DNA of 64,000 nucleotides from Tachypleus tridentatus (lineage: Eukaryota > Arthropoda > Merostomata > Xiphosura > Limulidae), in the NCBI RefSeq assembly GCF_004210375.1, contig NW_027467782.1, positions 24,283,276 to 24,347,275 of the forward strand. The letters are read 5' to 3'. Position numbers and translations under genes: made by a program. The notes beneath the pieces were generated by a model, which was not told where the DNA came from, made no database searches, and was given only the letters and a program-made list of their open reading frames with translations. This document shows positions 31,173-45,020 of the stretch, piece by piece (positions within the stretch are counted from its first letter, which is position 1; each line of letters begins with the position of its first letter).

Positions 31173-33397
31173 GCAGTGAGATCCTTGAGGGTTTTTTTTT
31201 TTTTTTTTGCCCACACGGAAGCATTTAGAGGTGTTAGACAATGGCTTTTTATTCATTAGAACTCTTCAGTTTCTTGGGATGCATCCCCAATTATCTTGGT
31301 GTAGTGGGCACATACATTGATCTATACTGCTTATTCTGGCTTTTCTTTGTCACATTTTTTGACCATTGGGTATTTGTTGAATTGCCCCTTGGGGGACATT
31401 GTGTAGGCTGGTATGTAGATGCCACCAAATACTACTATCTCACATTATTTGGATGATCCTGTTCTGTGACAAGTGTTCCTCAGTCAAGTGTGCTGTTTCT
31501 AAGCTAATTCCACCATAGCAAGCACTAACACAAATTACTTTGTCTAGATTGTAGCAGCCTCTGTAGAAATACCATAAGACCATTTAAAAACTGACTGTAT
31601 GATATTATTGTATTATGCTGAACTGTCATGAGTAAAGCATAAGAGGATCTTGCCTGTCATAGTTGATTTTTGGATTGAATAAACTAGGGTTGGTTTGTTT
31701 TTAAAAATTTAGAACACTTGGCTCCATATTGCATTGTTTCCAGAGCACTGTTTTTAAGGGCTCCCAGATTCTACTAGTGGAGCTAGGGAATCCTTATCAT
31801 ACCTAGTTTTCAGTCATTGGGATGGTTATTGGACAGAGGCTTTCTTCCAGAGTGTTTGAGTGAATCCCCCACTCTATGGAAAAGAGGGTGAAGTTTAAAA
31901 GCCCTCTTACCCAGGTTCCTGGAAGTATTTTCCTAGATGTCAATAAGAGAGGCACCAGCCTATGTGGGAGCCTACTTTTAGTATTGATTAAAATTTAGTA
32001 CCTGGCTATCAGGTTGGGTTGAGCATGACTTTTTGTCTTGATCAATATTGGTTTAGTACTTTGTTCATGGAAGAGGGACTATTATTTCCTTGTAATTCCC
32101 TTTGCAATGTGGTCCCATCTTAGGTCCTTGTTTGATCAGTTTGTTCCATGACGTCCTTCCCATAATTCCAAGAGTAAGTGGAATTTACTTCGCTCACATG
32201 GTTGTGGAGTGAGGATGAGTGTTCCTGATTCCAGACCTTATGAGTTCTGTTGTCTTAGGTTGAGTAAATCATACAAGGTTGCTTCATTTCAAACCTGGAG
32301 TGTTTTGAAATTCTTTAGGTTTTGCAGAAGGTTTGTCCACTTCATGCTTTGATTGTGATAGGTTGGAACATAGCATTCTATGGCTGCAGGTTAGAAACCA
32401 TTCATAAATGTGTGTGTGCATGCATATGTATATAAATATCTACTATCTGGTTGAGCCCTGGCTAGTAGTGATGAAAAAAAAAATTCGACCCACAGTAAAT
32501 GAGTTAAGTTCTGGGTGAAGAACATACTTGTTCTGGATGTAGTATGGTTTTTCCACTTTGGTGTCAATGCTCTGTTAATACATACATGATCTATGCAGAA
32601 GCTTTCTGTATGGATAATGCCCTCACTGGCATGTCCATCTTATTAGTGTGGGATTCCAGTTGTAATCTGAGAAGTGGTATGTGTTGAAAGTTAATTTCTC
32701 AAATTGAAAATGTAAATTCAATAATAGTTAACTGTACTCTCACTTCTTCTGCCCTTCCTCCCCCACTAAGAGCTGGTGTTTGAGACGGCATATTGGGCCA
32801 GTCTTGAAAAGGTAATAACATTATTGGAAGAAGTTGGTTATGATAGTGGGTGAATTGACACTGGTAGAAATTGACATGAGACAGATATCACCAAGTGGAT
32901 TTAAATGGGAAGTGAAGAACGGAGCAAGCAACAAATAGCTGTAGTGTGAGTTTAGATAAGTAGTATTGGAAATACATTTTCAGTTTAAGGAAATATAAAC
33001 TTAAGCTTTGATTACAACTCTGAACCATATGCAGAAAATAATCTAAAAATGTTGCCTGGAGCCATGGGATTAACCAATTGAAGTTACCTATCAAATACAC
33101 CAGCCCAACTTAAGTAAAACCTCTCAGTTAAATCATCATATTAAGAGAAACAGAATCATGAAACCTAATCTTTAATAAATTAACTTTATCAAATAGATAC
33201 TTGCAGTGAGTTTATGATTGTACATATAATGTATCTATGTGGATTTTGTACTGATAATTTGTTTAGCAAAACTAAATCCAACACAGTTATAGGTTCAACA
33301 TCAGATCTTGAGATTTTTTTATTTCTTGTGTATATTCATCATAAACATTGCTGAATATATCTTGTTTAATATCTAGACATATTTTTTATATTTTTAG
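31173..33397. other. Intron sequence with unassigned repeat debris
   Basis: A poly-T run is at about 31192. The 32.6-33.0 kb part (GGAAATACATTTTCAGTTTA and similar) resembles 52.7-52.8 kb and is probably non-coding DIRS sequence. No gene. Confidence 0.4.
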
Positions 33398-33492
33398 TTC
33401 AAAAGGAGAAGATAGCACAGGTGTGCAGGTTGTAAAATATCGAAAGATGTTGAATAAATTAATAGTAACAATATTTACTGACATCAAGAAAG
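33398..33492 (+). CDS. Host gene of unknown identity, coding exon 2
   Basis: Acceptor TATTTTTAG and donor AAAG|GTAAGA. It enters in phase 2, making AG+T = Ser, and reads SSKGEDSTGVQVVKYRKMLN then KLIVTIFTDIKK, leaving in phase 1. The phase match to both neighbours supports it. The KLIVTIFTDIKK part looks like a short amphipathic helix. Confidence 0.82.
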
Positions 33493-36400
33493 GTAAGACT
33501 TTAAAATAACCATACATATATTAATATATAATATTATGTGTTTAAAATGGAATTTTATTGTACAAAGTAACATTTTTTATAATTAAGTACTTCAATTGGT
33601 AGTTGTAGAATAATTCCATGTAAATAGAAACAATATTGACACACCAACATTACTGATTTGTCTTAAAAGCCAGCTGTATTTGGAGGAAAAATTTCACGAA
33701 TGTGAATTTAATGTTCTTGATTAGACACATGGTATTTTGCATAAGATATTATAAAGTTGTTCAATTTAATTAATTCATGTAGGAGTTTAATATAAAATAT
33801 TGCTTCATTGATGTCAGTACAGAATTGTGGTAGTAAATGTAATGATCATTGTTGTGAGATCTGGTAATTTGTCTAGTCAAGGAAGAAAGAAGTTTTAACT
33901 CATTCTTTTTTAAATAAATTTCAAACAATAAAAATAGATTGAATTGTTAAATTGTCTTCAAAGAGCTTTTTTGTTCATGAGTATGGAGATTCAGCATTAC
34001 AAAGTGGAAATGTTCAGGTACACTCTGGCTGTCACAAGAAGTTGAAAAGTTTCACTGCCATTGCAATTTTCCACACAATTACACCACTTCTAGTATATGT
34101 ACTGTCAGAAAAACACATCTAAGGCAATTATCTCTCTTTATGTGTTTCATAATTTTATTCTAACATTAATATAAGACAGATAAAATGTTGCACATCAGAC
34201 TGTGTCATCTGTTTCAAGTCATTTCTCGTCCAGAATTGTGTTTTAAGCATAAAGTTTTTGTATTTTTTTATTTGTATAAACAGTTTTCGATGGGTAACTG
34301 TTTGTTGTAATGCCTTTTGCATGGTATAGTTGGACATAATGAAATTTTAGCTTTTGTTGAAGAACTTGACAGTTGTATACAGTCTGTATTAATTTACCTG
34401 CTTGTTTGTTTGTCTTATCTTTCAGCCAGTGGTGGAAATTTTTTTTTTTTTACAAATTTTCATAATCTCAGGTGATAGGTGTCTGTGGAAACCCAAAGAA
34501 AATGGTTTCTGAGTGTGATGATTCTTATAAGTCAGCACCTACTACCATGCAGTGTTGAATGTCATATCAGAAAGATTTTTATTCTTGTTTCCTGAAGATT
34601 TTTCTTCAAGAATGATCCTGATACGACATTTATAGGGATAAGCAATTGCCTGCAATTCACATTTGTTTTGCAGTTGTAGATAAATAGTTTCTCAAATGTA
34701 TGTGTATATGTTTATGGAGACCTTTATGAAGTGATTACTTAGTACATAAAGTTGTCACAATTATGTAAAGTTCATATCATCCAACCCACTTGAACTATAT
34801 ATATTTTTCCACATTTTTAATATATTTGTTAAAGAAGAATGTACAAGATACTTAGAAGCTGATTAATAGTTGTCTTGATACTTTTTTACCCTGAAACAAA
34901 TTCAAGTATGTATGTTGCTTTTGACATGTGACAGCTTTTACCACAACTGATGTAATCAGACTTAACTATTCATTTACTATTTTGTTTTTCATTTCTACTT
35001 TTTCTTTCTTCTTAGTGAACAGAATCAACTTTAAGTTTAGAATAATAGTGCTTATAACATTTAGAGGTTTTACTAAACTTTAAAATAAAAAAGTTATGGT
35101 TATAAAACCATCCTAGACTTAACAGTGTACTTTTGTATTTAGAAACATGTTGTATATTCACAATTACAGCCACTTGTGTGTTGATTTAAAGCTTCTAAAA
35201 TTGTAAAAAAGGATTTTATTATGCCTATTTTATTAGGTTGTTTTAGCATTTAGTTTCAGTGGTATGAATTCATATGCATCATAATTTGGCTATTATTAAT
35301 TACTTTGATTGGATCTGTCAAGATTTTAAAGTATATTCATAAATCTAATTATGTTTTTCAAACTCTGACGTTAGATACAAAACATTTGAAATGTGTAATA
35401 CACAATTTAAAACTAGGCTTTTGGATAGTATGACAATTTTGAGATCAGTTACAAGTTAGTTTTGATATAGGTGTGTAGGAACAAATGTAAGATGTATGTT
35501 CAAGTCAGTCTTTTAGCTGAGTTTCAGGGCCAATCAAATCTAAATAATGAAAGATTATGATTAAAATATTGATACTTAACACTTCAGATTACGACAGTTT
35601 TTTGTTTTCAAGAACAGTAGGAAATGTATAGATGTATTGCAATCAGTTGAACTCTCAGTTTTGAATGTCTTTTGAAAATCTTTTTATCTTGTAAGATGGT
35701 GCCCCCTGAGAGTACATCATAAATATTTTGTACAGTTTTCGTCTTCAACATAGATGCAGCTCTCGAAGAAACTTACTTGTAGGTGTTTTGCATTTTATGC
35801 AACCTAGTACATTGTTTAGGGACCAACTATTGAGTTCAGAGGACTTCAGTGAAATCCACCATACTTCCAGTGCTTGTTGTTGTATTCTTTATGATCACTT
35901 AACACTGATGTATTTCAATAGTCTTATTACATGTCATTTGATATTTTCCATTTTCTGCTTTCTCACATCAGGTGATACGAGAGTTCTAGCTTAAAAGTTA
36001 TGATAGAGGGCATTTCTTATATATATATGTTTAAATTTTTAATACAAATTGAAATTCAGATAAATTCTTACCTCTATCAGAGCCTCCTCCTGTGTGAAAG
36101 ATTTGTACCACATCCCTTGTACACAGGAAATATCTGTCATACTATTCTTTCCTGGATCTCAATTCTCTCATACATGCTTTCACACTAGAGCTGAGTGATT
36201 ACTTGTATTTGATAATTAATCAATCGAGAGCTTCATTAATCAGTTACATTTAAAACATTTTTGGCAGTAGTGGAACAGAAAAAAATGTTTTGTTGTGGGA
36301 TCTGAGAGCCAGATTTTGTGACAATATTTTGATTACTTGAATAGGTAAAATAACTGGAAACAATAATTTTAATTAGATTATTATTTTCCTGATAACTGAT

Positions 36401-37154
36401 ATAATTGAAATTTCTATTAATTGATTGGTGGAATAATAAAACATGGTAATTATTGGAAACAGTAATATTGAATTTCACTTGTTAATCAGTAGAGGATTAT
36501 GAGAAAAGGTCAAGAAACATAAATAGGTCAGTAACTTTGTAGTTCATCAGGAGACTAGTTAAAATGTTTTTGCAGAAGTATTTATTTAAAGACTATTTTC
36601 AAATTATGTTAACTTTATAAGTTCCTTTGTAAGTTGTTTTGTTGAATGTTATTTCTTCATACATCTTGAAAAAATAGTACCTTCTCAAAATTTTATTATT
36701 CTTACTACATAAAAAGTGAGATTTAAAACTGTTAGAAATAGTAGCTCATTGACAGTTTAGTTATATATTAGATTTTTTTTTATTGTGATTTCCATCAGGA
36801 TAAATTTTATGACAACTGCCTATATTACTTCAGTTCTGAAGGGCACATTTTAAATTAATTTGTTTTCAGTCATTCTATTAAAATGTTTGAAGTTATTTTT
36901 ATCAGAAGTATTTTAACTATTTTTACACCTCCAGTGTCATAATAAACTATAAATTTCAATTAAGAAGCACATAATATGAAGAACTTATTACATGTTTGTG
37001 TAATTTTTCAACTTTTACAGCTTGGAAGTTCTAAACCTGTTAAGATTGCTTTGTCAGAATACACTCTGTGTGGGTGAAGCAGAAAAAACTTTGGTAAACA
37101 AATATGTTAATTTTTTTGTATCTCTGTGGATCAGTTGTATATTTTAATTTACAG
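33493..37154. other. Intron, no element recognised
   Basis: AT-rich throughout with short poly-T runs. I see no named repeat and no additional exon. Confidence 0.5.
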
Positions 37155-37355
37155 TTGCCGAAGATCTGGAAAAGCAAGCTCCAGTGTCTCCAACTCTTTT
37201 AACATGTGTTGATAATTGTAGAGAAGAATTTCCTCACATTTTTGTCATGGAAAGACTGAGAAATAAATACCAGGATTGTATGGAAACTGATGTTGGAGAT
37301 ATAAACCTGAATGTGACAGCTCTTTCTAGTGATAATCAAAGTATTCTAGCTTTAG
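37155..37355 (+). CDS. Host gene of unknown identity, coding exon 3
   Basis: Acceptor TTTAATTTACAG, donor TTTAG|GTAGGT, 201 nt, phase 1 in and out. It encodes VAEDLEKQAPVSPTLLTCVD, NCREEFPHIFVMERLRNKYQ and DCMETDVGDINLNVTALSSD then NQSILALG. Codon usage and the absence of stops over 67 codons in AT-rich DNA argue for a real exon. No catalytic motif or known domain is visible to me. Confidence 0.85.
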
Positions 37356-38439
37356 GTAGGTTGTTCACTTGGAAAGCACTCTTAAGATATGCTTTAGAAA
37401 TTATTCTTTGATTGAATATATTGAAGTAACTTAATGGTTTCATTGCAGTTAGTCTCCTGTATATATATCCTGATATTTTCAGTATTAATCGTATCCATCT
37501 CTGAATATCTTATGTTTTTACAAGGATAAATTAATCTCATGTTTTGAAATTTCTGTGATAATTAATCCAAAATTTCATACAAAATAAAATTTTAAATGAC
37601 ATAATATGGTTTCAAGTTTATTTGTCTGGATAGAATAACTGAAAATAATTCCATATTACTTACCATTAGTTTTGTATTGACCTCCTCCATCAAATTTGTG
37701 ATGTTTAATTATATTTGTTAAAATTCCTGCATTCACTAACACAGTTTGTCAGAATATAAGTAACAAACCAGTAAACTTTGTTACTTGTTTTTAGTTATTA
37801 ACTGAAATAGTTGAAAAACTGTATTTTTCAAGTTCATTGCACAAAAATGCAAAATTGTCTTTTTTTGCCATTGATTTCTAATAAAGCTTCCTTTCTTTAT
37901 ATGTAAAGTTTTAAAACTTCACTGCTGCATTATGGACATCTTGAAGCTTTGCAGGGTTAGTTCCTTAAAATAATAGAAGTTTTTAGTAGTTTTGTATGAG
38001 ATAGAAAATGTGTGTGGGCTGCTCTGCATTATTATTTATTTTATTAAAGTAATTCTTTTTGCAGTTTATGTTTTGTATATAAGAACTCATTCTGTTGTAA
38101 CTTGAGACAAGCTTTGACCAGAAGCTTTGTACAAAGTGGATTAGGTGAAGGTACAGATAATGATGGAGTTTATTTCTTTTAAACACCATTTCATAAAGTA
38201 GTAAAAGAAGGGAGAGAGAAGTTTTATTTGTTAAATAGAATAAAATACCTTCTATTAACATTTCTATAGAATCTACCTATGACCTTGCATTAGTAAAGAT
38301 TTATATCTCATAAAAATCACACTCATTTGAAACAAATATTTTATCACACTTATAATAGTGATGGGTCCTATTTGAAATATAAATTTTATTTCTTTGGTCA
38401 GTTTATGATTTACAATACAATAACAACCACCACGTAACA
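37356..38439. other. Intron after exon 3
   Basis: AT-rich, no gene or named repeat seen. A CATTGCAG acceptor-like site at 37441-37448 leads to an early stop and is not used here. Confidence 0.5.
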
Positions 38440-38920
38440 TAACTATTTACTAGGCTATTACACATGACTTGGTATTTATGCCCCTCAGTGTGGATTCCTG
38501 TGCATGGTGAGGGACCTCTTAGAAAAGGTTCTGTACTTTCAGTTTACCTCTTCTGGGATCTAAACATCCACCTGCGTGTTTGTCGTGTGTGGTGACCCAC
38601 GAAGGGGAGGAGAGGATCCTGCTGGTTGAGATGTCAAACTCCAACACACCATTTTGGCCTTGAATTCCTGTAGATGGGCAGTCTTGAAGTGGCCCCCCAA
38701 GATCAATTGGCTAGTCTGTTTGGGCCAGGGTCAACTGAGTGCCAATGTAGGACATCCTCCATGAGTGTAGTGGATATTATGTCTGATACTGATGTTCAGG
38801 TATAGTGCTCATGAAACCCTGGTGTCACTGCAGTGACCTTACATGGCACTGTAGTGCATCCCCTCATAGGGCCCCATGGTGGGTGGGGTCAGTGGGCACC
38901 TAAATATTCTTTTTTTATTA

Positions 38921-39950
38921 TGGATACCCCTCAAATAAAAAAAATGAACATGCATGACAGCATAGAGAAAAATCCAACTACTGGAAAACGACCACATATT
39001 GATGATCTGTATGGTCAAACTCACAACTTGGATCTGTCCTGCAATTTTTATTTATACATTCTTCTACTGGAAAGCCCTTAGGACAGATGTCTCCATTTTT
39101 TATTCAGAAGGGTTTAGAGGGACTTGCTGACTCTCTTAAATCAGTAAAAAATTTATGGTTTGGGGACATTTTAGTGGAAACAGCTTCATGACAACATTTC
39201 AAACTCCTTGAAATCGAAGACCTTTGGAGATATACCCATTGAGGTGACTCATCATTCTACTTTGAATTCTTCCAGAGGAGTTATAGTTGAGAGGGATTTA
39301 AAGACCATTCCAGAGTCTGAGATCCTCTCAGGTTTCACCAGCCAAGGTGTTACAGCTGCTCATCGAATTTTTACTCATACATACAGGATTATGGAGCCGA
39401 CAGATGTTCTAATATTAACATTTAGGACAATTTCACTTCTTGACATAAATGGGTGGAAGAGAAAGAAATACAACGTCTGAAGGCAGTTAACAATATTACT
39501 TATCCAGAGGCTTAGAAATTACTCTTCACAATTCCATCTTGGACTTATGTTGCTGCAGTCCATTCCACTACTACAGCAGGAGTCCAGACAGACTTTTCCA
39601 TGTCTCCTACAGAATCCTTAATAGCACACCTTAATCTAGTACCCAACAAAATCAACAAAGTTAATGAATTAGTATCTACTTCTATATCTGTCCATTCCAC
39701 ATCTTCCAGTCATTGCCAAACTTCACCTTGTTCAAGTCCAGGTGTTTCCATTTGGTTTTCCTCTCTTGACACCCCATAAATTAAAAAACCCATTTGTTCA
39801 TGTCCTCAATCACTGGAACTTGTGTCTACAAACTCTGACCTGCCTACTCGATCCAGAGCAGGATCATTAGAGGGTGACCGACCAACACCCAGTAAAGAAA
39901 AAAGCATGGTAGCAAGCAGAAGGTCTCTGTGCCATATTCTCCTCCAAAAT
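38921..39950 (+). pseudogene. Jockey-like LINE ORF1 (gag-like), broken
   Basis: From the start MDTPQIKKMN the frame breaks near 39080. The frame 39208-39480 holds the diagnostic SKTFGDIPIEVTHHSTLNSS then RGVIVERDLKTIPESEIL and QGVTAAHRIF, typical of the nucleic-acid-binding ORF1 protein of Jockey-type elements. The CCHC knuckles are not visible. A later frame reads VNNITYPEA-like and LTTPSWTYVAAV-like text up to about 39900. Confidence 0.85.
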
Positions 39951-39957
39951 AAATAAA

Positions 39958-42129
39958 AATGGCCACGCTAATCCAATGGAACTGTTGAGGTTTTCCACCA
40001 AATGAGAATGACATCAAGGATTTGACTGACTTTTATTATCCCAAATGTCTTTCTTTACAGGAAACATTTTTAAAACCTACTAATACAGTCACAATTTGAC
40101 AATACTCCTTATACCAAAATAACAGGTCATATGTAGGACAAGGACATGAAGTAGCACTGCTGGTTGATCAACATGTGTTCACCCAGTCCTTGTTTTTGAA
40201 GACGCCCTTGTAGGCTGTAGCCATCCATATCTCCTTAGGTCATATTATCACTGTTTGCTTTCTGTACCTTACTCCTGGAATACATTATCATCCCTCAGAC
40301 TTTGATGCCTTAATTGAGTTCAGTTGTAGCACACAGAATCCCCTCTACAGTTTCTGTGTTCACTGCTGAATTATATGCCATTTCTCTTGCCCTGAATCAT
40401 ATTGAAACTATACAATACATGAATTGTACAATCTATACTGATTCACTCAGAACATGAGATATATTGAGCAGCAGCTGCAGAATGCCCTCAATTGTTCACT
40501 GAAGTGGACCACAGCAAAGGACTTTACCTTCTCTCTCTCCCAAAACTGTTTGCATGCACTTTTGCTGTCAATGGGATATTCACCCTGATCCTCAACTCCA
40601 TATAGGTGAAGTTGTGCTGCCTGTGGTCTCTGAGACTAAGTTCTCGGGGCTTATCTTTGACCGTAAGCTGACTTTTATACCACACATCAAGCAGCTATGG
40701 GTCAAATGTACAAGAGCACTGAACATCCTCTGTGTCCTCCCTACCACCACTAGGGAAGCGGATTGACATTCTATGCTAAAGATATATCGTGCTCTTATTC
40801 GATCGAAACTCAACCAGGGATCACTGGTCTATGGCTCTACCAGACCATCAGCCTTAATGGTGCTAGACTCTATTCATCATCAAGGACTTCAGCTCTGCAC
40901 TGGGGCTTTCTGCACTTCCCCAGTTCAGAGCTTATACATAGTCTCATGAACCTTTTCTGCACCTCTGCCATTTGCAGTTGTCTTTACTGTATGCTTTGAA
41001 ACTTCATTCCTTACCAAAGCATCCCACCTGGGGTTGTGTTTTCATTCCTTGATGGGCCATACTTTTTCAGACCAAACAGTCTGCCATTGCTCTTTTTGGT
41101 CTTCGTATCAAGGTGCAGTTGGATAAATTGGGTCTGTCCTTGGATAACATTGCTGTATCTGCTGGTCAGTCCATCCCACCATGGCTTCTTGCAGTCCCCA
41201 ATTGTGAACTATCTTAAAGTCATCTGAGAAAAGTAGACAAACCTGATTGGAAATACTCTCTGCTATTTGCTCAACACCTTTTGAACCATCTTTCCATTCC
41301 TATTTATACAGATAGTTCGAAATCAGATGACTGTGTGGACTCTGCCATGGTTTGTTGTGGTTTGGTGGTTACGCACAGAATCCCCTCTACAACTTCTATG
41401 TTCACTGCTGAACTGTATGCCATTTCTCTTGCCCTGGATCACATAGAAGCTAAGCAGTACTCGAACTGCATGATTCATACTGATTCACTTAGTTCTCTGC
41501 TGGCCATGGAATTGCTTCACATTGGTTCACACCCTGTTGTTACCAATATTCAAAACCGACTGGCCCATTTCTCTTTAACATCTACTTCTATCCAGTTTTT
41601 TTGGATGCCGGGCCATGATGTTATTTGCAGGAACGAGCTTACCGACACTGCAGCTAAGTCTATCTGCTCTGGCACTCACACCACTGTACCTATTTTATAC
41701 ATGGACTAGGGTCCTGTATTCAAGGTTTGGCTCCATGCCAGTTGGCAGTTGACTTGGAGTGAGCAATGCAAAAACAAGCTTTTCCAAATAAAACTCCATA
41801 TTGGACTTTGGCCATCTTGTTACCATAAGGATAGGAAGGAGGAAGTTGTTCTAACTAGACTACGCATTGGTCACAATTTTTTAACTCATTGATTTCTTTT
41901 ATCTGGAACTGATTGACCAATGTGTAGTTTGTGTAAAACTCAGATCACAATAAGCCACTTTTTACTTTCTTGTCATCATTATGATATACAACAACGGCAC
42001 TATTTTAAGCATGTTCTGTCCCAAGGTTTGTTAGTAACATTAGACAGTGTTATTGGTAATGGTAACACTGTCCACCTTGGTAAAGTTTTTAGTTTTTTAA
42101 AGGCTATTTATCTTTTTAATGTCATTTAA
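39958..42129 (+). pseudogene. Jockey-like LINE ORF2, RT deleted, RNase H kept
   Basis: 39958 onward: MATLIQWNC.GFPPNENDIK then LSLQETFLKPTNTV, the AP endonuclease start. At about 40320 it jumps to an RNase-H scrap (THRIPSTVSVFTAELYAI), then to the RT thumb (40554-40766: IHPDPQLHIGEVVLPVVSET, KFSGLIFDRKLTFIPHIKQL). RNase H is well kept at 41281-41709: Asp11 (IYTDSSKS), Glu44 (FTAELYAI), Asp68 (IHTDSLSS) and Asp122 (NELTDTAAK), so all four acidic residues remain. 41920-42129 is the C-terminal C..C..H..C region (MCSLCKTQITISHFLLSCHH). The catalytic RT palm is absent. Confidence 0.9.
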
Positions 42130-42544
42130 GTTTTTTAATTTGTACTTTACACCTTTTTAATGTGTCTCCCTTTTAAAGATCACAGTTCATTTAGTTAAAT
42201 TTGAAATTAGAAACTGACCATAACATTAAGTAACTCGAAACCAAGACTGGAAAGGTCAACTTCAGGTGACTGATGGTGGTTTTTGTAGTTACCTGTTAGT
42301 CTTCCTGGCGAGTCCATTACAATTTGAATTACTGTAGTTTTTCTCTTGATGTTGCAGATTAGATCTAAACATTGGTTTTATGCTATTTATTTATTTATTT
42401 TTTAACTTTGTTTTGTTTTACCTTAATTTCCTTTTATGAATTTTACTGAAGTTACTTTTACCTTTTTACTGGACATTTGGTGCAGGTAGCCTCTCTGCTT
42501 TGTGCCATAAAACACTAAATCAACCAAGCAACCATTCAGCTGTC

Positions 42545-43434
42545 TATTGGCCCTGACATCATTCCATGTTAGTTACTATCCTATTCTTATCAATATGCAA
42601 AACAAACTAGCCCATCTCTCCCTATTATCTATCTCTGTGCAGTTTTTTTGGATACCAGCTCATGTTGGTATTCATGGGAATGAGCTAGCTGACAGTGGCA
42701 AAGTCCATCTGCTTTGGCTCTGTCACCACCATACCTGTTCCATACGTGGACTATGGTCCAGTTATCAAAACCCAACTGTACACCAATTGTCAGTCAACCT
42801 GGAGTGAGCAATGAAATAATAAGCTTTTGAAATCAAGTCTTTTTTTAGCTCTTTGGCCATCCTGTTTCTGTAAAGATCGAAGGGAGGAAGTTGTTTTCAC
42901 TAGGCTATGCATAGGTCACAGTTTTATAACTTACCACTTCCTTTTATCTGGTACTGATGCACCAATGTGTGGTCTGTGTGGCACTCAGGTCACAGACATA
43001 CATATTTTATCATCATGCCGTTGTTACAACCAAGAACGATGATGCCATTTCCAACATATTTTTAAGGTAGGTTTGCCCTTGACATTAGCCAATGTCATAT
43101 TTGATACTGACTGCCTCACTCATGTTTCTACATTTTTAAGAACCATTGGCATTTTAACTTAATTTGAGGTTTTTCTTGGACTATATACTGTTTTAGCATG
43201 ATATCTTTTACACATTTTAATTTTATTTTGACCTGAACCCAGGACTGGAAAGGCCAACTTCAGGTGACTGACAGCAAGTTTGAACTTCATGCTTCAGTCT
43301 TCCTGGCAGGTCTTAATTTTACACATTTTTTGTATTTTTACCTTAATTTCCATATACCACTGTAGTATTCTACATCTTGTTTGGCACAGATAGCCTAGTA
43401 GCTTCATGCCAATAAACATGAAATACCTACCTAC
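42545..43434 (+). mobile_element. Jockey-like LINE, second 5'-truncated copy
   Basis: Starts in the RNase H part (PILINMQNKLAHLSLLSISV, QFFWIPAHVGIHGNELADSG), continues with the zinc-binding C-terminus (GTDAPMCGLCGTQVTDIHIL) and a 3' UTR parallel to the first copy, ending CCAATAAACATGAAATACCT. The Pro-Ala-His-Val-Gly motif is intact here, unlike the first copy (PGHDV). Confidence 0.87.
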
Positions 43435-44375
43435 TTTGTATTTATTGGTCAAAATGTAGTATTTATACATGTATACTCAAGTAGATTAAATGACATCATG
43501 TGCTGGGATACGTTGTTTAAAGGACCGACACACTGAGAAAGTGTCTAAATTATTAAAACTGTAAGAAACATATTTTCCAAAACATAGTTATCTACTCTCA
43601 GATTACAGTTATTAATCAACTGCCATGGTTTCTTCTTTTGCCCATCTTAGCTTTGGTCTGATTTTTCTCATTTGCTCTTGTCTTTTATACCCTACTTAGT
43701 TGTTCTTGGCAAATTGTGTCTTGTGACACTTTCCACCTGCATCAATATGCATTGTATTCTAGTATTGTACATAAGCATCTCATTCAGATAATGTTATCAA
43801 TTTTTCTTAACAGAGTGTGTAATAATAGATTTCTCTGTACTGCAGTCATTGGAAATATTTTGAATGTTCTTCCTTTCATTTATTCTGTTGACTTCTCAGG
43901 AGGCCACTTTGGGATAAGCTGCTTCTGACTACTTTTCTTTAGTTGATATATTGAGTGTTTTATGTTTTGAGTCTGCATTTTACTAGATGCTAAAAGGTCT
44001 GGCGGCAAATGCTTTTTTTTTTTTTTTTTTTTACACTGACATTATGGTTCATATAGAGAGGTTTAATCCTCAATTATATGAAGGAACATCTATACCTTGT
44101 TCACCATGGTTATCTGAACTACTTGAATTAGTCTACAAACTGCCAGGTAGAAGCATATTCTAACTGAAAAAAACAAAACAAAAAAAACTTCTGAGCTTGG
44201 AAATGTGGAGTTCTGGATTGGAGTCTGTAGTTAACTTGATTATATTACAACTCTATAGGATTTCTCTTGTCTGAAATATAATCTCAAATTATTTACTACT
44301 CCTCTAAACGTTGTTAGAAAGATTGTCAGGATCACCATGTTCGCAGATGGACAATTTTTAGCATGCACAGTGGTT
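43435..44375. other. Intron, nothing recognised
   Basis: AT-rich with a long poly-T run near 44013. No gene or named repeat. Confidence 0.4.
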
Positions 44376-45020
44376 CAGTTGTCTACTTCTACATCTACCC
44401 ATGTTATTGTAGGCATCTTACTATTCCTTGGTCCTGCAAGGGATCATATCTCCATCCCTATTTAAGGATCCCATCATCAGCCCCTTGGTCCACTGGTGCC
44501 CAGAGTAGCTCTGTCTGTATCCAAGGATTCTGCTGCTTGTTTGGAATGCTGCCAGCAGATTTAGTGACTGTTGTATGACTTTGGGGTCTGTTGGGTTTTC
44601 TCTGAGAATGTTTAGATATATGGTGAGCCTTACCATTGATCTATGGGCACTATATGTCCTCGAGTCAGAATTAGTCATTCAATTCATATCTTCACCAGCA
44701 AGATGCACACAAACTAGTGTTTCTGTCTCCTGCTTATCCTCAAATTTCAGAACTTCATTTTAGGGCTGTCAGAGTTTGGTTGATCTAGGGGTAGAGAGAG
44801 GGGTTGTACCAGTTCTTCTGGGGTTTCATTCCTGTCAATTTATTCAGCTGAAGAAAACGGGAACTGTTGTACATTCATTAATCTTTCTGATCTATATCAT
44901 TTCTTGGATTATCCAAGGTTTGAAAGTGACTCATTTCTAACTCTGAATTGGCATTTTTTTTACAAGGATTGTGGATGTCCAAGTTCACAACTTTTAGAAA
45001 CATCTAAGGCTTTATTATTG
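44376..45020 (+). pseudogene. DIRS-like fragment upstream of RT
   Basis: Frames here read GFHSCQFIQLKKTGTVVHSL (the GF.S..F..KK.G block before the RT) and FESDSFLTLNWHFFYKDCGC, which aligns with FTMDSFVTLRWAFSSGLW of the 29-kb DIRS copy. All frames are broken. Confidence 0.55.

Larger units (their letters stand above)
38440..42530 (+). mobile_element. Jockey-like LINE, nearly full length
   Basis: A GC-richer 5' UTR (38440-38920) is followed by ORF1 from ATG 38921 (MDTPQIKKMN), ORF2 and a 3' UTR ending CATAAAACACTAAATCAACC at about 42525. ORF2 has lost most of the RT: the sequence jumps from the endonuclease at about 40320 to RNase-H-like and RT-thumb parts. It lies in sense orientation in the host gene intron. 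Confidence 0.88.
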
